From positions 1 through 29,844 of the IMG/VR virus record IMGVR_UViG_3300042549_000395: a stretch of DNA of 29,844 nt; one strand, given 5' to 3'. Position 1 is the first letter of the stretch; each line of letters starts with the position of its first letter. This DNA comes from a virus. Positions 1 through 7,752 of this stretch are shown piece after piece. Below the pieces are notes generated by a model. It had not been told where the DNA came from and ran no database searches. It saw only the letters and a program-made list of their open reading frames with translations. The translations under genes were made by a program, and so were the position numbers.

Positions 1-678
1 AAGACCCTGTCCAGCTTCGCGTTCAAGCAGGAGTACTTAGCCAGCTTCAGCAACGCGGGCGCGGATGTGTTCAAGGAAGAGTGGATCAAGTACGGTGTGG
101 AGCCGGACTATGGCAGCTACTTCGTGGCGGTGGACTTGGCCGGGTTTGAGGAAGTGGCCAAGCAGGCGGCTAATAGTAAGAAGCGGCTGGACGAGTCGGC
201 GATTGCGGTCGTGAAAGTGACCGAGGACGGTAAGTGGTTCGTCAAAGAGATTCAGCACGGCCGGTGGGACATCCGGGAGACGGCGGCGAAGATTCTGCTG
301 GCTATGCGCGAGTACCGGCCGCTGAGCATCGGCATCGAGCGGGGGGCGCTGAAGAACGCTGTCTTGCCGTATTTGAGTGATTTGATGAGAAAAAACAATG
401 TCTACAGCCACATTGTGGACTTAACGCACGGTAATCGGAAGAAAACGGATAGAATCGTCTGGTCGTTGCAGGGCCGATTCGAGCATGGCCGAGTCGTCCT
501 GAACAGCGAAGAAGACTGGGACACGTTCGTGGACCAGCTTCTGATGTTCCCCTCGCAGGGCGTGCATGATGACTTGCCGGATGCGCTGTCATATATAGAC
601 CAACTGGCCGTGACAAGCTATTTCGAGCAAGACGACGACGATGCGTGGGAGCCGATGGACGTAATATCAGGGGTCTAG
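1..678 (+). CDS. terL: Terminase large subunit, C-terminal part (5' end outside window)
   Basis: The frame is open from base 1, so the gene is cut by the left edge; about 225 C-terminal residues are present. The part seen is the RNase H-like nuclease domain of large terminases, which cuts concatemeric DNA during packaging. Visible acidic motifs are VAVDLAGF (Asp at 133-135), IGIERG (Glu at 337-339) and the C-terminal HDDLPDAL (Asp at 568-573), the usual metal-binding set. The N-terminal ATPase half lies outside. A GTG at 67 is not needed as a start because the frame continues upstream. The portal gene follows after one base, the common terminase-portal order. The family call is from motifs and neighbours. 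Confidence 0.93.
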   Translation, partial: KTLSSFAFKQEYLASFSNAGADVFKEEWIKYGVEPDYGSYFVAVDLAGFEEVAKQAANSKKRLDESAIAVVKVTEDGKWFVKEIQHGRWDIRETAAKILLAMREYRPLSIGIERGALKNAVLPYLSDLMRKNNVYSHIVDLTHGNRKKTDRIVWSLQGRFEHGRVVLNSEEDWDTFVDQLLMFPSQGVHDDLPDALSYIDQLAVTSYFEQDDDDAWEPMDVISGV

Positions 679-679
679 C

Positions 680-2707
680 ATGGATCAAAACGAGTTCGAC
701 GAACCGACAGAAAACGACAAAGAACTAACCTCCTTTGTCATCGACCACTGCGACCGCTGGCGCGACTATCGGGACACGAATTTTCTTGACAGCTACCTCG
801 AATACGAGCGTATCTTCCGCGGCGAATGGGCCGCAGAAGACAAGACGCGGGACTCTGAGCGCTCACGCATCGTGACGCCGGCCACTCAGCAGGCTGTGGA
901 GACGCGGCACGCTGAGATCATGGAGGCCATCTTCGGCCAGGGCGACTTCTTCGACATCGAAGACGACCTCAAAGACGTCAACGGCAACCCGTTGGACGTT
1001 GAGATGCTCAAAGCCCAGTTGATGGAAGACTTTAAGCAGGACAAGATCAGAAAAGCTATCGATCAGATCGAGTTGATGGCTGAAATCTATGGCACCGGCA
1101 TCGGCGAGATCGTCGTGAAGACGGAAAAGGTGTTCGAGCCAGCCACGCAGGCGATTCCAGGCCAGACCGGTCAGGCCGCCATCGGTGTGGTGGAGAAAAG
1201 CCGGATTGCGGTCAAGATCATGCCGGTCAACCCCAAGAATTTCTTGTTCGACCCCAACGGCACCAGCATCGACGACTGCATGGGCGTGGCGGTGGAGAAG
1301 TATGTGGGCATCCACAAGATCGTTCAAGGCATCGAGAAGGGCATCTACCGCAAGGTAAACATCACCCCGACGTACGAAGACACTGACCTCGAGCCGACTC
1401 AGGAAATGAGTCAATATCAGGACGAAAAGGTCAGATTGCTGACGTACTACGGCCTTGTTCCGAGGGAGTACCTCACTGAAAAGGACGTAGAAGTCGAGGA
1501 ATTGTTCCCCGACGACTCGGCTGCTGAAGATTATAGCGACATGGTAGAGGCGATTGTTGTGATCGCCAACGACGGTCTGCTGCTCAAAGCAGAAGAGAAC
1601 CCGTACATGATGAAGGACCGCCCGATCCTGAGCTATCAGGACGACACGGTTCCGAACCGTCTGCTCGGCCGGGGCACGGTGGAGAAGTCCTACAACATGC
1701 AAAAGGCAATTGACGCCCAAGTGCGTAGCCACCTGGACAGCTTGGCGTTGACGACCAGCCCAATGATGGGTATGGACGCTACTCGCCTGCCGCGCGGGGC
1801 TAAGTTCGAGGTCAAACCCGGCAAGGCGTTCATGGTCAACGGCAACCCAGCCGAGATTCTGTACCCGTTCAAGTTCGGCGAGACCAGCCTCAACAACCTG
1901 AACACGGCCAAAGAGTTCGAGCGTATGCTGCTGCAAGCCACCGGCACGCTGGACAGCCAAGGCATGGTCAGCCAAGGCAACCGCGACGGCGCGGGCATGA
2001 GCATGGCGGTGGCCACCATCATCAAGAAGTACAAGCGCACGCTGGTGAACTTCCAAGAGGACTTCCTGATCCCGTTCATCCAAAAAGCGGCGTTTCGGTA
2101 CATGCAGTTCGATCCAGAACGCTATCCGTCGGTGGACATGAAGTTCCTGCCGACAGCCACGCTGGGCATCATTGCTAGAGAGTACGAGCAGCAGCAGTTT
2201 ATTGGCCTCTTGCAGACGCTTGGGCCTAACACGCCGGTCCTGCCGCTGATCCTGAAGGGCATCCTGACCAATTCGAGCCTGTCCAACCGGTACGAGTTGA
2301 TGGCAGCCCTCGATCAGATGAGCCAGCCAGACCCGCAAGCCCAGCAAATGCAGCAAATGCAGCAGCAATTGGCTATGCAAGCGGCGCAGGCTCAGATCGC
2401 GGTGCAGACCACGCAGGCCGAGCAGAATCGGGCAGAAGCTCAGAAACTGATGACCGAGGCTCAGTTGATGCCGCAGGAATCGCAGGCCAAAACGATGGCG
2501 GCTATGACCAAGAACCTGCCGGCTGACAACGAAGAGAAAGCATTCGACAAACGGGTCAAGATCGCCGAGTTGATGCTAAAAGAAGCGGACATGAAGAACA
2601 AGTCTAAAATTGTAGAACTCCAAATGGCCGAAAAACGTAACAAGGTCGCCGGCATGGAAGAAGATTTTCTTGATCAGTTGACTAAGGAGTTAAACGATGG
2701 ACGTTGA
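680..2707 (+). CDS. Portal (head-tail connector) protein
   Basis: This 675-residue protein is in the size range of P22/T7-class portals. It forms the dodecameric ring at the capsid vertex through which DNA is packaged and ejected. The N-terminus is acidic and the central region has the mixed alpha/beta wing-and-stem pattern. The C-terminal ~150 residues are a Gln/Ala/Met-rich coiled coil (for example QQMQQMQQQLAMQAA) followed by a charged helix, like the barrel of P22-like portals. Start ATG 680 lies one base after the terminase stop. The end overlaps the next gene by 11 bases. The call rests on position, length and overall character rather than on a catalytic motif. Confidence 0.88.
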   Translation: MDQNEFDEPTENDKELTSFVIDHCDRWRDYRDTNFLDSYLEYERIFRGEWAAEDKTRDSERSRIVTPATQQAVETRHAEIMEAIFGQGDFFDIEDDLKDVNGNPLDVEMLKAQLMEDFKQDKIRKAIDQIELMAEIYGTGIGEIVVKTEKVFEPATQAIPGQTGQAAIGVVEKSRIAVKIMPVNPKNFLFDPNGTSIDDCMGVAVEKYVGIHKIVQGIEKGIYRKVNITPTYEDTDLEPTQEMSQYQDEKVRLLTYYGLVPREYLTEKDVEVEELFPDDSAAEDYSDMVEAIVVIANDGLLLKAEENPYMMKDRPILSYQDDTVPNRLLGRGTVEKSYNMQKAIDAQVRSHLDSLALTTSPMMGMDATRLPRGAKFEVKPGKAFMVNGNPAEILYPFKFGETSLNNLNTAKEFERMLLQATGTLDSQGMVSQGNRDGAGMSMAVATIIKKYKRTLVNFQEDFLIPFIQKAAFRYMQFDPERYPSVDMKFLPTATLGIIAREYEQQQFIGLLQTLGPNTPVLPLILKGILTNSSLSNRYELMAALDQMSQPDPQAQQMQQMQQQLAMQAAQAQIAVQTTQAEQNRAEAQKLMTEAQLMPQESQAKTMAAMTKNLPADNEEKAFDKRVKIAELMLKEADMKNKSKIVELQMAEKRNKVAGMEEDFLDQLTKELNDGR

Positions 2708-5456
2708 TAAGCTCGCGATTGACCTTCTGCTGAAGGGCATGACGCAAGAGCAGCAAACTGTTGCCCTTGAATCCATCAAAGACTCTGTAGCTCAAGCCAA
2801 AGCGGTGCAAAAGCAACGCATTGGCGAGAACGTCCAAGTGGTCGTGCAGGCGCTCAAGAAGCTGGAAGCCGACATCAAGGCCAGGTACGACGAGACCGGC
2901 AAGGTCATCGAAAAGCGGGTGGCCAATATCAAAGACGGCCAAGACGGCCGTAATGGTGTAGATGGCAAGGCCGGTAAAGACGGCCGACCAGGTCGTGATG
3001 GGGCCACTGGACCGAAGGGCACTGACGGCATCGACGGCAACGACGGCCGAGACGGCACAGACGGCGTATCGGTAACGGATGCGAACATCGACTTCGACGG
3101 CAGCCTGATCATCACGCTGTCGTCCGGCCGCACGATCAACGTGGGTGAGGTGGTGGCTCCCGATCTGGCAGAGAAGATCAAGGTCATCACCAATGGCGGC
3201 GGCACCAGCCAGACGGTCATCGACACGCTGGCCAGCCTTCAGACCCAGATCGACAACCTGATTCCGGACCAGACCGGCAACGCCGGTAAGTTCCTTACGA
3301 CCAACGGAAGTACCTTGTCGTGGGCACAAGTTGCTGGTGGTTTGAGCTATCAAGGTACATGGAACGCATCGACCAATACGCCAACGCTAGCGTCTGGTAC
3401 AGGCAGCAGCGGCTATTATTATATTGTGGCCACGGCCGGCTCAACCAACCTGGACGGCATCACTGACTGGCAAATCGGCGACTGGCTGATGTTCAACGGC
3501 ACGGTCTGGCAGAAGATCGACCAGTCCAACCTGGTGACCTCAGTCAATGGCCAGACTGGTGCGGTCAGCTTGACCACTACAAACATCAACGAGGGTACAA
3601 ACCTCTACTACACAGACGCCAGGGCACGGGCCTCGGTCAGTGCAGGCACGGGCATCAGCTACAGCAGCGCAACCGGCGTCATTACGAACGCAGCACCCGA
3701 TCAGACGGTGGCCTTGACAGCCGGTACGGGCATCAGCACGACTGGTACTTACCCTAACTTCACAATTGCCAATACGGCCCCTGACCAGACGGTGGTTCTG
3801 ACGCAAGGCGGCACGACCACCATTACTGGTACTTACCCTAACTTCACCATCTCGTCTGATGACCAGTACGATGGGACGGTGACATCAGTCAGCGGTACGG
3901 GCACGGTCAACGGCATCAGTCTATCTGGCACAGTCACTTCATCTGGCAGTCTGGCATTGGGTGGCACTCTTGATTTATCTAGCCCTCCGACTATTGGCAA
4001 TACAACCGCCAATACAGGTAATTTCACTACACTGACAACCTCTAGCACTGTTACGCACAACGGCGGCACAGCCAACGGCGTGGCGTACCTGAACGGCAGC
4101 AAGGTGCTGACAAGCGGCTCTACGCTGACGTTCGATGGTGCGATCCTTGGCGTAAATGGCGTGTCCGTAGGCCGTGGCGCAGGGTCTGTGGCTACCAACA
4201 CTGCGGTGGGTGCGAGTGCTTTGGCGGCGAATACAACGGGTGCAAATGGTGTTGCTATCGGTTATCAGGCGGGGTATAGCAACGTAACTGGAAACAATGT
4301 AACCGCTATAGGCTCAAATTGTTTGACAGCGAACACTGCAAGCAATAACACTGCGATTGGTAATGATGCGTTGGCGGCAAATACAAGCGGCACAAATAAC
4401 GTGGCGCTCGGTCAAAGTTCTATGGTTTCTAATACCACTGGCTCAGAAAATGCCGCAGGCGGTCGTGGCGCTCTTTTGTCAAATACAACTGGCTCTAGCA
4501 ACGCCGCATTCGGCCGTCAGGCCTTGTTCTCCAACACCACAGCCTCAAACAACACCGCTGTGGGTTATCAGGCGGGATATACAAACCAAACTGGAACTGA
4601 CAATACTTTTGTCGGAACATTTGCTGGATACACCTCCAATGGCGGCGCTCGTAACACTGCTTTAGGTAAAAATGCAGGATATAACCTAACTGCTGGAACT
4701 GATAATGTGTTTGTTGGTGGCAGTGGTGCTGGTTACTTTATAACATCTGGTTCTAAAAATTCCATTATTGGCAATTACAACGGCAACCAAGGTGGCCTCG
4801 ACATCCGCACTGCCAGCAACTACATCGTGCTGTCTGATGGGGATGGGAATCCAAGATTTGGGTCTGCTACTGGGAATGCATATCTTGGGAGCGCCCCCAT
4901 CGTTACTAGTGGGCAATATTCCACTCTAACTCTTACTGGTGCTGGCGGTGCTGGATATATTTCTGGTTCAAGAAACATACTCTATCTTCGCAATGTAAAT
5001 GCTTCAAGCAATCAATCTAATGGATTTGTTTTTGGCTCTGCTGGAACTGCAAGTAGCATTGAAATTTTAAACGATGTCAATGCAAACGGAACAACCACTA
5101 ACCAACTTAATATTGTTGCTGGCGGTACTGGTGGGGTTTTTCTTGCCAGCGGCGGGACATCTTGGTCTGCGGTTTCTGATGAGCGACAGAAAGACATAAT
5201 TGAACCAATTACCGATGCTTTAACAAAAGTAGCAACACTTCGCACTGTTATTGGTAAATATAAAGCTGATTCCGAAGATAAACGTAGAGTATTCCTTATT
5301 GCACAAGAAGTTCAAGCGGTATTGCCGGAAGCGGTTACTGTTGGAACTGATGAAAACAACACATTGGGGCTTTCTTATTCCGATACTATCCCGCTTCTGG
5401 TCGCCGCCATCAAAGAACTCAAAGCTGAGATTGACCAACTGAAAGCAGCAGCATGA
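2697..5456 (+). CDS. Mosaic tail fibre: collagen-like repeat, YadA-like repeats, S74 intramolecular chaperone
   Basis: This 919-residue fibre has four visible parts. Residues 1-75 are an alpha-helical attachment region. Residues about 80-125 are Gly-X-Y collagen-like repeats (DGRPGRDGATGPKGTDG). A long beta-rich shaft holds two 28-residue repeats from residue 333. Residues about 501-700 are repeated 22-23-residue units of the type NTAVGxxALxxNTTG, like the beta-roll heads of trimeric autotransporters. The C-terminus (from about 820) is a peptidase S74 chaperone of endosialidase: SDERQKDIIEP, with Ser827-Asp828 as the expected self-cleavage dyad, and later AQEVQAVLPEAV. The chaperone trimerises the fibre and is normally cleaved off. 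Start ATG 2697 follows AAGGAG (2684-2689). Base composition is clearly more AT-rich toward the 3' end, suggesting mosaic origin. Confidence 0.92.
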   Translation: MDVDKLAIDLLLKGMTQEQQTVALESIKDSVAQAKAVQKQRIGENVQVVVQALKKLEADIKARYDETGKVIEKRVANIKDGQDGRNGVDGKAGKDGRPGRDGATGPKGTDGIDGNDGRDGTDGVSVTDANIDFDGSLIITLSSGRTINVGEVVAPDLAEKIKVITNGGGTSQTVIDTLASLQTQIDNLIPDQTGNAGKFLTTNGSTLSWAQVAGGLSYQGTWNASTNTPTLASGTGSSGYYYIVATAGSTNLDGITDWQIGDWLMFNGTVWQKIDQSNLVTSVNGQTGAVSLTTTNINEGTNLYYTDARARASVSAGTGISYSSATGVITNAAPDQTVALTAGTGISTTGTYPNFTIANTAPDQTVVLTQGGTTTITGTYPNFTISSDDQYDGTVTSVSGTGTVNGISLSGTVTSSGSLALGGTLDLSSPPTIGNTTANTGNFTTLTTSSTVTHNGGTANGVAYLNGSKVLTSGSTLTFDGAILGVNGVSVGRGAGSVATNTAVGASALAANTTGANGVAIGYQAGYSNVTGNNVTAIGSNCLTANTASNNTAIGNDALAANTSGTNNVALGQSSMVSNTTGSENAAGGRGALLSNTTGSSNAAFGRQALFSNTTASNNTAVGYQAGYTNQTGTDNTFVGTFAGYTSNGGARNTALGKNAGYNLTAGTDNVFVGGSGAGYFITSGSKNSIIGNYNGNQGGLDIRTASNYIVLSDGDGNPRFGSATGNAYLGSAPIVTSGQYSTLTLTGAGGAGYISGSRNILYLRNVNASSNQSNGFVFGSAGTASSIEILNDVNANGTTTNQLNIVAGGTGGVFLASGGTSWSAVSDERQKDIIEPITDALTKVATLRTVIGKYKADSEDKRRVFLIAQEVQAVLPEAVTVGTDENNTLGLSYSDTIPLLVAAIKELKAEIDQLKAAA
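2937..3064 (+). repeat. Collagen-like Gly-X-Y coding repeat
   Basis: Repeated GAC-GGC and GGC/GGT-containing triplets encode successive Gly-X-Y units (KDGQDGRNGVDGKAGKDG and on to DGTDGV). Such segments form stiff triple helices in phage fibres and are prone to length variation. Confidence 0.8.
3693..3860 (+). repeat. Two tandem 84-base (28-residue) fibre repeats
   Basis: Unit 1 (3693-3776) and unit 2 (3777-3860) encode two related 28-residue stretches, both starting APDQTV and containing TGTYPNFTI. A 23-base stretch is identical at 3741-3763 and 3825-3847, exactly 84 bases apart. Confidence 0.85.
4197..4800 (+). repeat. YadA-like/Hep_Hag-type beta-roll repeats in the fibre gene
   Basis: Residues about 501-700 of the fibre hold eight to nine degenerate units of about 22-23 residues with the core N-T-A-x-G-x-x-A and a linker such as NTTGSSN. 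This is the pattern of left-handed parallel beta-roll head repeats in trimeric autotransporter adhesins, also found in phage fibres upstream of S74 domains. Confidence 0.75.
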
Positions 5457-5662
5457 ACACCATCACCCCCGAAGAAATCGCCCAGCACTACTCTGCCGCA
5501 CTGGACAGCGTAGCCCTCATCAACGCAGGGCAGCCTGAAGGCATGAGCAACGAGGACTGGGCAGACACGCTCAAGCGCAACCAAGACCACCTCGTCATCA
5601 TGCTGGCGAAGGATTACTGGACTGACGAAGACCTGACCCCGCTGCAAGCGGCTGTGGCATGA
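5453..5662 (+). CDS. Small acidic protein, unknown function
   Basis: A 69-residue acidic, helical protein (MNTITPEEIAQHYSAAL) with no recognisable catalytic motif, membrane segment or signal peptide. Its ATG overlaps the fibre stop in an ATGA, and its own stop overlaps the next start (ATGA at 5659), so it is translationally coupled on both sides. Small genes after S74 fibres are sometimes fibre assembly factors, but nothing in the sequence shows that. Reality is supported by clean coupling and phage-like codon use. Confidence 0.75.
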   Translation: MNTITPEEIAQHYSAALDSVALINAGQPEGMSNEDWADTLKRNQDHLVIMLAKDYWTDEDLTPLQAAVA

Positions 5663-5889
5663 GCGACCACGATGTAACTCATAGAGAAATCTACGACCGC
5701 CTGGTGGCCGTGGAGACAAAGGTGGATGCCTTGGGGGAAAGCACCAAGGATGTCGTGGGCGCGTTCGCTGCTGCTCAGGGCGCATTCGCTGTACTTGAGA
5801 CACTGGGCAAGCTGGCAAAGCCCCTGCTGTGGGTCGGCGGCCTGGTCACGGCTATCGTCGCTTTCTGGGATCACTTCAAGGTACGTTGA
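5659..5889 (+). CDS. Small membrane protein, XhlA/holin-like
   Basis: A 76-residue protein with an amphipathic N-terminal coiled coil (REIYDRLVAVETKVDAL) and one C-terminal hydrophobic helix (about residues 50-70, LLWVGGLVTAIVAFWDHF). This coil-plus-one-helix layout is that of XhlA-type hemolysin/holin-accessory proteins, which sit in the inner membrane. A separate 3TM holin lies beside the endolysin at 19026, so this one may be an accessory or anti-holin. Its TGA overlaps the next ATG by one base (TGATG). The functional label is inference from layout. Confidence 0.7.
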   Translation: MSDHDVTHREIYDRLVAVETKVDALGESTKDVVGAFAAAQGAFAVLETLGKLAKPLLWVGGLVTAIVAFWDHFKVR

Positions 5890-6017
5890 TGGACGCCCTC
5901 CCGCCACCGCCGCCAGCAATACAAGCTCCCGCGCCGGTGTTTGAGTGCGTGCGCTGGTCGTGGTCATCTGACAGGCTGTTGGTTTGGTGCCTTCAATGGC
6001 GGGAGAGGAAAAAGTGA
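5889..6017 (+). CDS. Proline-rich micro-ORF, unknown
   Basis: A 42-residue frame starting at an ATG that shares one base with the preceding TGA. It begins MDALPPPPPAIQAPAPVF and continues with a Trp/Arg-rich tail (VRWSWSSDRLLVWCLQWR). I do not recognise it. Support for it being translated: it fills an otherwise empty 128-base gap, and its stop overlaps the best start of the next gene as GTGA (6014-6017), with GGGAGAGG upstream serving that start. It has no clear membrane helix. It could instead be a leader that only couples translation. Confidence 0.5.
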   Translation: MDALPPPPPAIQAPAPVFECVRWSWSSDRLLVWCLQWRERKK

Positions 6018-6493
6018 TCGATCCCCTAACGGCCCTAGCGGGGATACAGGCAGCAGTTGCGCTGATCAAGAAGGTCAGCAAGACCGTTGACGATGTGTCC
6101 TCGCTCGGCCCTGTGTTGGGTAAATACTTTGATGCGAAGTCCACTGCCAGCAAGGCTGTTGTTCAAGCCAAGAAGTCCAAGTCAAGCATGGGCACGGCCA
6201 TCCAGATTGAGATGGCTCTGGATCAAGCCAAGCGGTTTGAAGATGAGTTGCAGTTGCTGTTCATGCAGAGCGGTAAGATCGATGTCTGGAACAAGATCAA
6301 GGCGCGGGCAGCGGCAATGGATGTCGAGGCGGCCCATGATGCTCGCAAAGAGAAAGAAGCCGCCGCAAAGCACAAGAAAGAGGTGGATGAGATCATCACC
6401 ATCGTGCTGATATTGCTGGTCTTCGGGCTGGTGCTTGGTGGCGTTGGTTGGGTCGTATACGAAGCTGTGCAGCAATGCAATGGAAAATGTTAA
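6014..6493 (+). CDS. Helical protein with C-terminal membrane anchor, conserved in podovirus-type phages
   Basis: A 159-residue protein from GTG 6014 (MIDPLTALAGIQAAVALIKK). The start is chosen because GGGAGAGG ends about 6 bases upstream and because GTGA overlaps the previous stop; TTG 5984 and ATG 5996 in the same frame are possible but lack such a site. Most of it is charged helix and coiled coil (residues about 60-125). A single hydrophobic helix follows near residues 128-150 (IVLILLVFGLVLGGVGWVVY), then a short Cys-containing tail. I recall similar proteins (MIDPxTA start, coil, terminal helix) in cyanophage and related podovirus genomes, without assigned function. Confidence 0.72.
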   Translation: MIDPLTALAGIQAAVALIKKVSKTVDDVSSLGPVLGKYFDAKSTASKAVVQAKKSKSSMGTAIQIEMALDQAKRFEDELQLLFMQSGKIDVWNKIKARAAAMDVEAAHDARKEKEAAAKHKKEVDEIITIVLILLVFGLVLGGVGWVVYEAVQQCNGKC

Positions 6494-6496
6494 AAA

Positions 6497-6736
6497 ATGA
6501 CACCTGAACTGCAAAAATATTACGAAGACCGTTTCGATCTGTTCTCCCGCCCAGGCTGGGCCGACATGATGGAGGATATCGAGGTCATGCTGACGGCGCT
6601 CAATAATGTGTCAACCATTGCGGATGAAAAAAGTTTACAATTTCGCAAGGGCGAGATTTCAATCCTGACTTGGCTGATAACCTTGAAAGAGATCAGTGAA
6701 CGAGCCTACGAGGACTTGAATGAAAAGAATATATGA
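6497..6736 (+). CDS. Conserved small phage protein, unknown function
   Basis: A 79-residue protein (MTPELQKYYEDRFDLF) with a predicted all-helical fold, no membrane segment and no catalytic motif. The YYEDRFDLFxxPGW...MED pattern resembles a small protein I recall from marine and freshwater podoviruses, always uncharacterised. It lies three bases after the preceding stop and overlaps the next gene by 17 bases, so it belongs to the same operon. No function is proposed. Confidence 0.75.
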   Translation: MTPELQKYYEDRFDLFSRPGWADMMEDIEVMLTALNNVSTIADEKSLQFRKGEISILTWLITLKEISERAYEDLNEKNI

Positions 6737-6947
6737 ATTTGTCTGCGATTGCAGCAAACGCACTGAGGCGTTTACCGTTTATGAGACGGCAAGCGTGCAG
6801 TGTTCATGCGGCGGGCTTGCCCACCGCGTTATCAGCGCTCCATCGTTTAATTTGGAGGGATGGTCTGGGCACTTTCCTACGGCTTACGCCAGGTTTGAGC
6901 AAAGACACACCGACAAGTTGAATGCGGAGCGCAAAGCCAACTCATAA
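6720..6947 (+). CDS. FmdB-like zinc-ribbon small protein
   Basis: A 75-residue protein starting MKRIYEFVCDCSK with a second Cys pair in VQCSCGGLAHRVIS. The order YEFxCDC...CSCG...A.RVIS.PSF is that of FmdB/CxxC regulatory-type zinc ribbons, common as stand-alone phage proteins next to scaffold and coat genes. The knuckles here are C-x-C (Cys9/Cys11 and Cys28/Cys30) rather than the usual C-x2-C, so zinc binding is likely but geometry may differ. The C-terminal half (GWSGHFPTAY) is typical of the phage version. Role unknown. Confidence 0.75.
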   Translation: MKRIYEFVCDCSKRTEAFTVYETASVQCSCGGLAHRVISAPSFNLEGWSGHFPTAYARFEQRHTDKLNAERKANS

Positions 6948-6999
6948 GCGCGAAACGCCGAGTTGATTATCCTACAACCATTTTGGCAGGAACCATAAT

Positions 7000-7731
7000 A
7001 TGTTGATTGACGACGAACAAGAGCCGCTAGGCGAACTCGAAGTAGAAGAGAAAAAAGCCGAACTTCCTGACAAGTACAGGGCCAAAAGTTTGGAAGAAGT
7101 CGTTCGGATGCACCAAGAAGCTGAAAAGCTGATCGGTAAGCAAGCCCAAGAAGTGGGCGAAGTCCGAAAACTTGCTGACGAGTTGCTCAAGCAAAACCTC
7201 AGTTCTAAGCAGCAGCGTATTCAGGAGGAAGAACCTGAAGTTGACTTTTTTGAGAATCCTCAAAAAGCAGTTCAAACGACGATTGATAGGCATCCAGATG
7301 TTCTCGCAGCCCGGCAAGCCGGCCTCGACTTCAAACGGATGCAGATTCAGCAAAAGCTAACGCAAGAGCATCCTGACTACTCCCAAGTGGTCGGTGACTT
7401 GGAGTTCCAAAGCTGGGTGAAGTCTTCACCCGTGCGCCTGGGACTCTACGCAAAGGCCGACGCTGAGTTCGACTATGACTCGGCCAATGAATTGTTGTCC
7501 ACCTTCAAGCAACTTCGCGGCATCAAGGCAAAGGAATCGGAACAGGCCAGCAGCGCTGTACGAACCAAGTCGATGAAGGCCGCGCAGGTTGACGTAGGTG
7601 GCTCTGGCGAGAGTTCCAAGCGAGTCTACCGACGCGCCGACCTTATTCGTCTCAAGATGACTGACCCGAACCGGTACGAGACCCTGAGTGATGAAATCAT
7701 GCAGGCTTATGCTGACGGGCGTGTTCGATAA
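7000..7731 (+). CDS. Capsid scaffolding protein
   Basis: A 243-residue, highly charged, mostly helical protein directly upstream of the coat gene, the standard place for the scaffold that guides procapsid assembly and then leaves. It has an acidic N-terminus (MLIDDEQEPLGELEVEEKK), a coiled-coil centre (HQEAEKLIGKQAQEVGEV) and a basic C-terminal helix-turn-helix (RVYRRADLIRLKMTDPNRYE) of the kind that binds coat subunits. A weak AGGA site lies upstream of ATG 7000. Assigned by position and composition; scaffolds share little sequence. Confidence 0.83.
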   Translation: MLIDDEQEPLGELEVEEKKAELPDKYRAKSLEEVVRMHQEAEKLIGKQAQEVGEVRKLADELLKQNLSSKQQRIQEEEPEVDFFENPQKAVQTTIDRHPDVLAARQAGLDFKRMQIQQKLTQEHPDYSQVVGDLEFQSWVKSSPVRLGLYAKADAEFDYDSANELLSTFKQLRGIKAKESEQASSAVRTKSMKAAQVDVGGSGESSKRVYRRADLIRLKMTDPNRYETLSDEIMQAYADGRVR

Positions 7732-7752
7732 TTTAATTTTGGAGTTTCCATC

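Noticed and set aside
863-2380. 505-codon open frame antisense to the portal gene
   Set aside because: Shadow of a GC-rich coding region; His/Val/Leu-rich composition without domains, while the opposite strand is a clear portal gene with proper coupling.
2937-4800. Diversity-generating retroelement target in the fibre repeats
   Set aside because: No reverse transcriptase frame or template repeat was seen; the repeats are ordinary collagen-like and beta-roll modules.
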